A stretch of DNA of 17,937 nucleotides from Planctomycetia bacterium. Its GTDB lineage: Bacteria > Planctomycetota > Phycisphaerae > Phycisphaerales > SM1A02. This document shows positions 14,621 through 17,937 of the stretch, in pieces. Location of the stretch: NCBI GenBank assembly GCA_005799475.1, contig SYGQ01000067.1, positions 1-17,937 on the forward strand, in the 5' to 3' direction. The position numbers and the translations under genes were made by a program. Within the stretch, counting starts at the first letter, position 1, and each line of letters opens with the position of its first letter. The notes under the pieces are model-generated. The model saw only the letters and a list, made by a program, of their open reading frames with translations. It had not been told where the DNA came from and ran no database searches.

Positions 14621-16504
14621 ATGCCCCCCACTACAAGCGGCCATAGTGACCGCGACAGAATCCTCGAATCGACCGACCTCGTCGCCCTCATCGGCGAGTC
14701 AGTGGCTCTTCGTCCAAAGGGGCGCGAGCATGTGGGACTCTGCCCGTTCCACCAGGACCACAAGCCGTCCTTCGCGGTCGTGACGCACAAGGGCAACGCG
14801 TTTTACAACTGTTTCGCGTGTGGGGCGAGCGGGAACGGGATCGACTTCATGATGAAGTACCACCGCATGGACTTCCTCGAAGCACTGCGGTTCTTGGCGC
14901 AACGGGCCGGCATCGAACTCAGCTCGCGCCGGCCCACCGACCAGGCCCCATCGGATTCGGCATCATCGATCCGCCGCGCCAACGAGGCGGCGCTCCGCTT
15001 CTTCCGCCGCACGCTCGCGGATGCCGGCGCTGGCGCCGCCGTCGCCAGCGCGCTCGCTGCGCGTGGCATCTCAGACGCCATGATCGAGAGGTTTTCGCTG
15101 GGCGCATCCCCCGCGACGGGCAACGGCCTCGGTGAATATGTTGAGCGGCTGATCGCCAACGCGCCTGTGCAGGGCGACGATCGCGTCGATCCGGCGACGG
15201 TTCGCGGCTCATTCGACGCCGCGGGGCTCATTCGCAGGGGCCAGGACGCGTTCCGGAATCGCGCGATGTTTCCTATCCAGGACGAGATCGGCCGGTGCAT
15301 CGCCTTCGGCGCGCGTTCGATCACCCAAGGTGACGACCCGAAGTACCTCAATAGTCCCGAGAGCGCCATCTTCCACAAGTCAAAGTCGCTGTACGGCATT
15401 CACCTTGCCAAGCGGGCGATCATTCAGTCGCGGACGGCGATCGTGACCGAGGGGTACACCGATGTCATCGCGTGCCACGCGGCGGGCTTTGAAAATGTGG
15501 TCGCGACGCTCGGGACAGCGCTCACGACCGACCACGCTCGTGTGCTGCAGCGACTCTGCGAGACAGTGGTCATCCTGTTCGACGGTGATCTCGCCGGGCA
15601 GCGGGCAGCCGACCGCGCGCTCGAGGTGTTCTTCAGTTCCACCGTCGACCTCAAGGTCTGCACGCTCCCTGATGGGCTCGACCCCGACGAGTTGCTGCGC
15701 CAAGACGGTGGCGTCGGACGATTCGCTGCGGCCGTCGATGCGGCGCCCGATGCGCTCACGCATATGGTTCGTGCCTTCGCCAACGAACTCGCCGCGCGGC
15801 CCGGACTGTCGGCGCGCCAGCGCACGGTCGAGTCGATGCTCGCCAAGCTCGTCTCGCTCGGGTTCGACCAGCTCAGCGGCCTTCGGCGCACGCTCGTCAT
15901 GGACGCCATCGCGAAAGAGTCAGGCATCCCCGGATCGGAACTCTTGCGGACGCTCGCGGCGATCAAGCGGCCCGCGTCACCATCTCGCGAGGAAACATTG
16001 AAGGGCCCGTCTTCGGTGAAGCCCACGAACCTTGGGGTCGCTGAACGAGACCTCCTTTCCATCCTGCTCGCGTGGCCCACGGTCGGCACTGGACGGATCC
16101 TCGACGGCAACGGTGAGTCGATGCCACTGACCGAAATGCTCGCTCCCGGCGCCATCACCGATGACGCCGCCCGTGCGATCTATAGCGCCATCTTTGAGCG
16201 CATCGAGTCGGGTCAGTCTCAGTTCACCGTGCAGGAAGTCCTTGCAGATCTGGGTGATACAGGGCATAAGTCTTTGGCCGTTGGGCTCTTCTCGCGTGGG
16301 CAGGAGCGCTTTGCCGATGAGGGATCGGCCCGCGAAGGACTCTCGGAAGCCGCGAATGCGCTGGACAGAATGCATGCACGAGCCGTGCTCGCATCGGCCC
16401 CGCGCGCGGTGACTCCCGAGGAACTGGATCAGCGGCTCGGACAGATCCGAGCGGCAGGAACACGCCCGTCCGCGATCGCGAGGACGGCGAGGAGTACTCC
16501 ATGA
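14621..16504 (+). CDS. dnaG: DNA primase
   Basis: DnaG synthesises RNA primers at the replication fork together with the DnaB helicase. The 627-residue protein shows the N-terminal CHC2-type zinc domain with C41 and H44 (CPFH) and C64 and C67 (CFAC). The RNA-polymerase core (about 205-262) includes FRNRAMFPIQDEIG and KYLNSPES..FHKSKSLYG. The TOPRIM fold carries E277 (IVTEGYTDV) and D321/D323 (ILFDGDLAGQ). A helical C-terminal region (about 430-620) would contact DnaB. ATG 14621 is chosen because the N-terminus then matches family spacing; a frame upstream to 14552 adds 23 unlikely residues. No strong ribosome binding site is visible. The rpoD start lies 49 nt downstream, consistent with one operon. 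rpsU, the usual third partner, is absent. Confidence 0.96.
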   Translation: MPPTTSGHSDRDRILESTDLVALIGESVALRPKGREHVGLCPFHQDHKPSFAVVTHKGNAFYNCFACGASGNGIDFMMKYHRMDFLEALRFLAQRAGIELSSRRPTDQAPSDSASSIRRANEAALRFFRRTLADAGAGAAVASALAARGISDAMIERFSLGASPATGNGLGEYVERLIANAPVQGDDRVDPATVRGSFDAAGLIRRGQDAFRNRAMFPIQDEIGRCIAFGARSITQGDDPKYLNSPESAIFHKSKSLYGIHLAKRAIIQSRTAIVTEGYTDVIACHAAGFENVVATLGTALTTDHARVLQRLCETVVILFDGDLAGQRAADRALEVFFSSTVDLKVCTLPDGLDPDELLRQDGGVGRFAAAVDAAPDALTHMVRAFANELAARPGLSARQRTVESMLAKLVSLGFDQLSGLRRTLVMDAIAKESGIPGSELLRTLAAIKRPASPSREETLKGPSSVKPTNLGVAERDLLSILLAWPTVGTGRILDGNGESMPLTEMLAPGAITDDAARAIYSAIFERIESGQSQFTVQEVLADLGDTGHKSLAVGLFSRGQERFADEGSAREGLSEAANALDRMHARAVLASAPRAVTPEELDQRLGQIRAAGTRPSAIARTARSTP

Positions 16505-16553
16505 CCGGGTGCCGCTTCGCAGTTTTGATCGTATTCAAAAAGGAGAATCGACC

Positions 16554-17852
16554 ATGAGCCTTGTTCTTCACGAACTTCACCCCGTTCTTCGTTCACTCGT
16601 CCACGCTGGCCGCAAGCGTGGATGGATCAGCTACGAAGAACTCAACACCTGCCTGCCCGACGACTTCGTCGACCCGTATCCGCTCGACGAACTCCTCGTG
16701 CTGCTCGCTCACCTCAAGATCGATCTCATCGACGAAGCGCAGATGCGCCGCGACGGCCATCGGCACTTTCCGGCCGAACTCCAGACTGACCTCAGGTTCC
16801 AACGCGACACCGACAAGAAGGCGCGCCGAACGGCCACACCGGGCGAGCCCGGAACGGGCGCAGCTGTGGCACCGAGCACCCCTGCGGCGCCGAGGCCACT
16901 GGTTGGCGCCGCGGCCGCCGCAGTCGCTGCCGCGCGCATCAAGATGCGCCAGCAAGACGCTGGCGCCAAGGGTGCCGATGGCTCGCTCTTCGATGATGAC
17001 AACCTCGATGAAGACCTCGGCACGCTCGACCTGTCGATCTCGGATCCAAATCCCGTGCGCATCGACGATCCCATTCGCATGTACCTCACACAGATGGGAT
17101 CGATTCCGCTCTTGACGCGCGAAGAGGAGATCCGGCTCGCCAAGAAGATCGAAATGAGCCGCTACATCTTCCGCCGCATGGTCCTTGAGAGCGACTATTG
17201 CGCCGAACAAGCTGTGGCCACGCTGCAGCAGGTCCACGAAGGAACGCTGCCGTTCGACCGCACGATGCGCATCTCCACCGCGGAGTCCAATGCGAAGGAC
17301 CGCATTGCGGCGCGCATCCCCTACAACCTCAAGACGGTCCGCGCGAAGTTGGAACAGAACGCAGAGACATGGGCGCAGCTCTCGAAGGAGAGTCTCACCC
17401 CGGAGCGTACGGAGACGCTGCGCAGCCGCCTCTGGGCGAACCGCCGGCGCATTGCCACGCTCCTTGAGGAGTGCTGCTTGCGAACCGGGCGCATTCAGCC
17501 GCTCATGCGCAAGCTCAATTCGCTCAACCGCAAGTGCGAAGAACTCGTGCGTGATGTCGCCCGAGCCCAGGCGATGCCCGACCGCATTGACCCTGAGGAT
17601 CTCGCCGCCATGCGCGAAGAGCTTGAGGGGCTGCGCAACATGGCGGCCGAGCACCCCGAGGATCTGAACCGCCGCGTCAAGGCCATCCTGCGCATCTTCT
17701 GCGAGCACGAACTGGCCAAACGCGCTCTCTCGGGGGGAAACCTCCGACTCGTGGTGTCGATCGCCAAGAAGTACCGCAACCGCGGCCTGCCGTTCCTGGA
17801 CATCATTCAGGAGGGGAACACCGGCCTCATGCGTGCAGTCGACAAGTATAAG
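16554..17852 (+). CDS. rpoD: Primary RNA polymerase sigma factor RpoD (SigA), truncated by a sequence junction
   Basis: The frame begins at ATG 16554 behind an excellent ribosome binding site (AAGGAG, 16540-16545, 8 nt spacing). Residues 1-70 look like sigma region 1.1 (LHPVLRSLVHAGRKRGWISYEELN...). An Ala/Pro linker and acidic patch (FDDDNLDEDLG) follow. Region 1.2 is at about 171-205 (DDPIRMYLTQMGSIPLLTREEE), then a long non-conserved helical region (about 206-385). Regions 2.1-2.2 begin at 386 (LAKRALSGGNLRLVVSIAKKYRNRGL...DIIQEGNTGLMRAVDKYK). Region 1.1 and the non-conserved region mark it as the housekeeping factor. After residue 433 the expected FEY.RG.KFSTYA sequence (regions 2.3-2.4) is missing. 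The frame continues open to the window edge, but through unrelated sequence. Regions 2.3 to 4 are therefore not represented. Confidence 0.95.
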
Positions 17853-17937
17853 GCAGCGCATAGGGGCCGGCGGCCAGCATCATCAGTTCGGAATAGCGTT
17901 GCTGGATTTCGCTGCCGCGAATCTTCAGCAGCCCCGC
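17851..17937 (-). CDS. Acyl-CoA dehydrogenase fragment, probably joined by chimeric assembly
   Basis: Read from the right edge on the - strand, 29 codons give ...GLLKIRGSEIQQRYSEL, then MMLAAGPYALP. This closely matches the C-terminal helical region of acyl-CoA dehydrogenases (typically LKIRGTEIQQ...EL.....GPYA.P). It runs to 17851-17853, where it meets rpoD mid-gene in opposite orientation, with only about 2-3 bases shared at the joint. No start or stop is present. It may derive from another place in this genome or from another organism. Confidence 0.75.

Noticed and set aside
1..17937. Mobile elements, CRISPR arrays, defence systems or prophage genes
   Set aside because: I saw no repeat-spacer pattern, transposase, integrase or defence gene. 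Nearly all of the sequence is accounted for by housekeeping genes.

Overview
The window is GC-rich, densely packed bacterial chromosome carrying mostly housekeeping genes. The protein set points to a member of the Planctomycetota, probably Phycisphaerae. It has a type III glutamine synthetase, a DUF3553-type protein, a GluRS with a long insertion behind the KMSKS loop, TPR-rich exported or anchored proteins, and a primary sigma factor with a long non-conserved region. The taxonomic call is inference from protein style only; no marker phylogeny was possible.

Layout, left to right. (1) Positions 1-1080: the 3' end of an unknown + strand gene converges on a YmdB/TIGR00282 metallophosphoesterase (- strand), with a near-symmetric terminator hairpin between them. 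(2) 1062-1774: a divergent sigma70-like promoter and a DUF3553 protein. (3) 1931-4854: a divergent pair, an exported thioredoxin-fold/TPR-like protein (-) and a membrane-anchored coiled-coil/TPR protein (+). (4) 4855-6605 (-): gltX followed 15 nt downstream by tRNA-Val(GAC), whose 3' end directly abuts the stop codon of the converging TPR gene. (5) 6750-10210: CorA-type magnesium transporter, then glnN (GSIII) with a strong intrinsic terminator. (6) 10241-13849: a tight cluster of trigger factor, a small SHOCT-like membrane protein, clpX and a GAF/free-methionine-sulfoxide reductase. The last two junctions are 4-nt start/stop overlaps. The usual clpP is absent. (7) 13932-14260: rpmB (bL28) and its terminator. 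(8) 14264-14620: a good sigma70-type promoter followed by about 170 nt of structured, T-run-terminated sequence (candidate small RNA or long leader) and a GT-rich leader. (9) 14621-17852: dnaG and rpoD, the core of the macromolecular-synthesis operon.

The last 85-87 bases do not belong to rpoD. The sigma factor reads normally through region 2.2 up to residue 433. It then switches abruptly to sequence that, on the opposite strand, encodes a typical acyl-CoA dehydrogenase C-terminal motif. The simplest explanation is a chimeric contig or read end, and rpoD should be treated as truncated by the assembly.

Functionally the window gathers protein synthesis and quality control (GluRS, tRNA-Val, L28, trigger factor, ClpX, methionine sulfoxide repair), replication and transcription initiation (DnaG, RpoD), nitrogen assimilation (GSIII) and Mg2+ transport. 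I see no mobile elements, CRISPR arrays or defence genes. The most interesting unexplained parts are the structured region before dnaG, the tig-SHOCT-clpX-msrC arrangement and the GluRS insertion.
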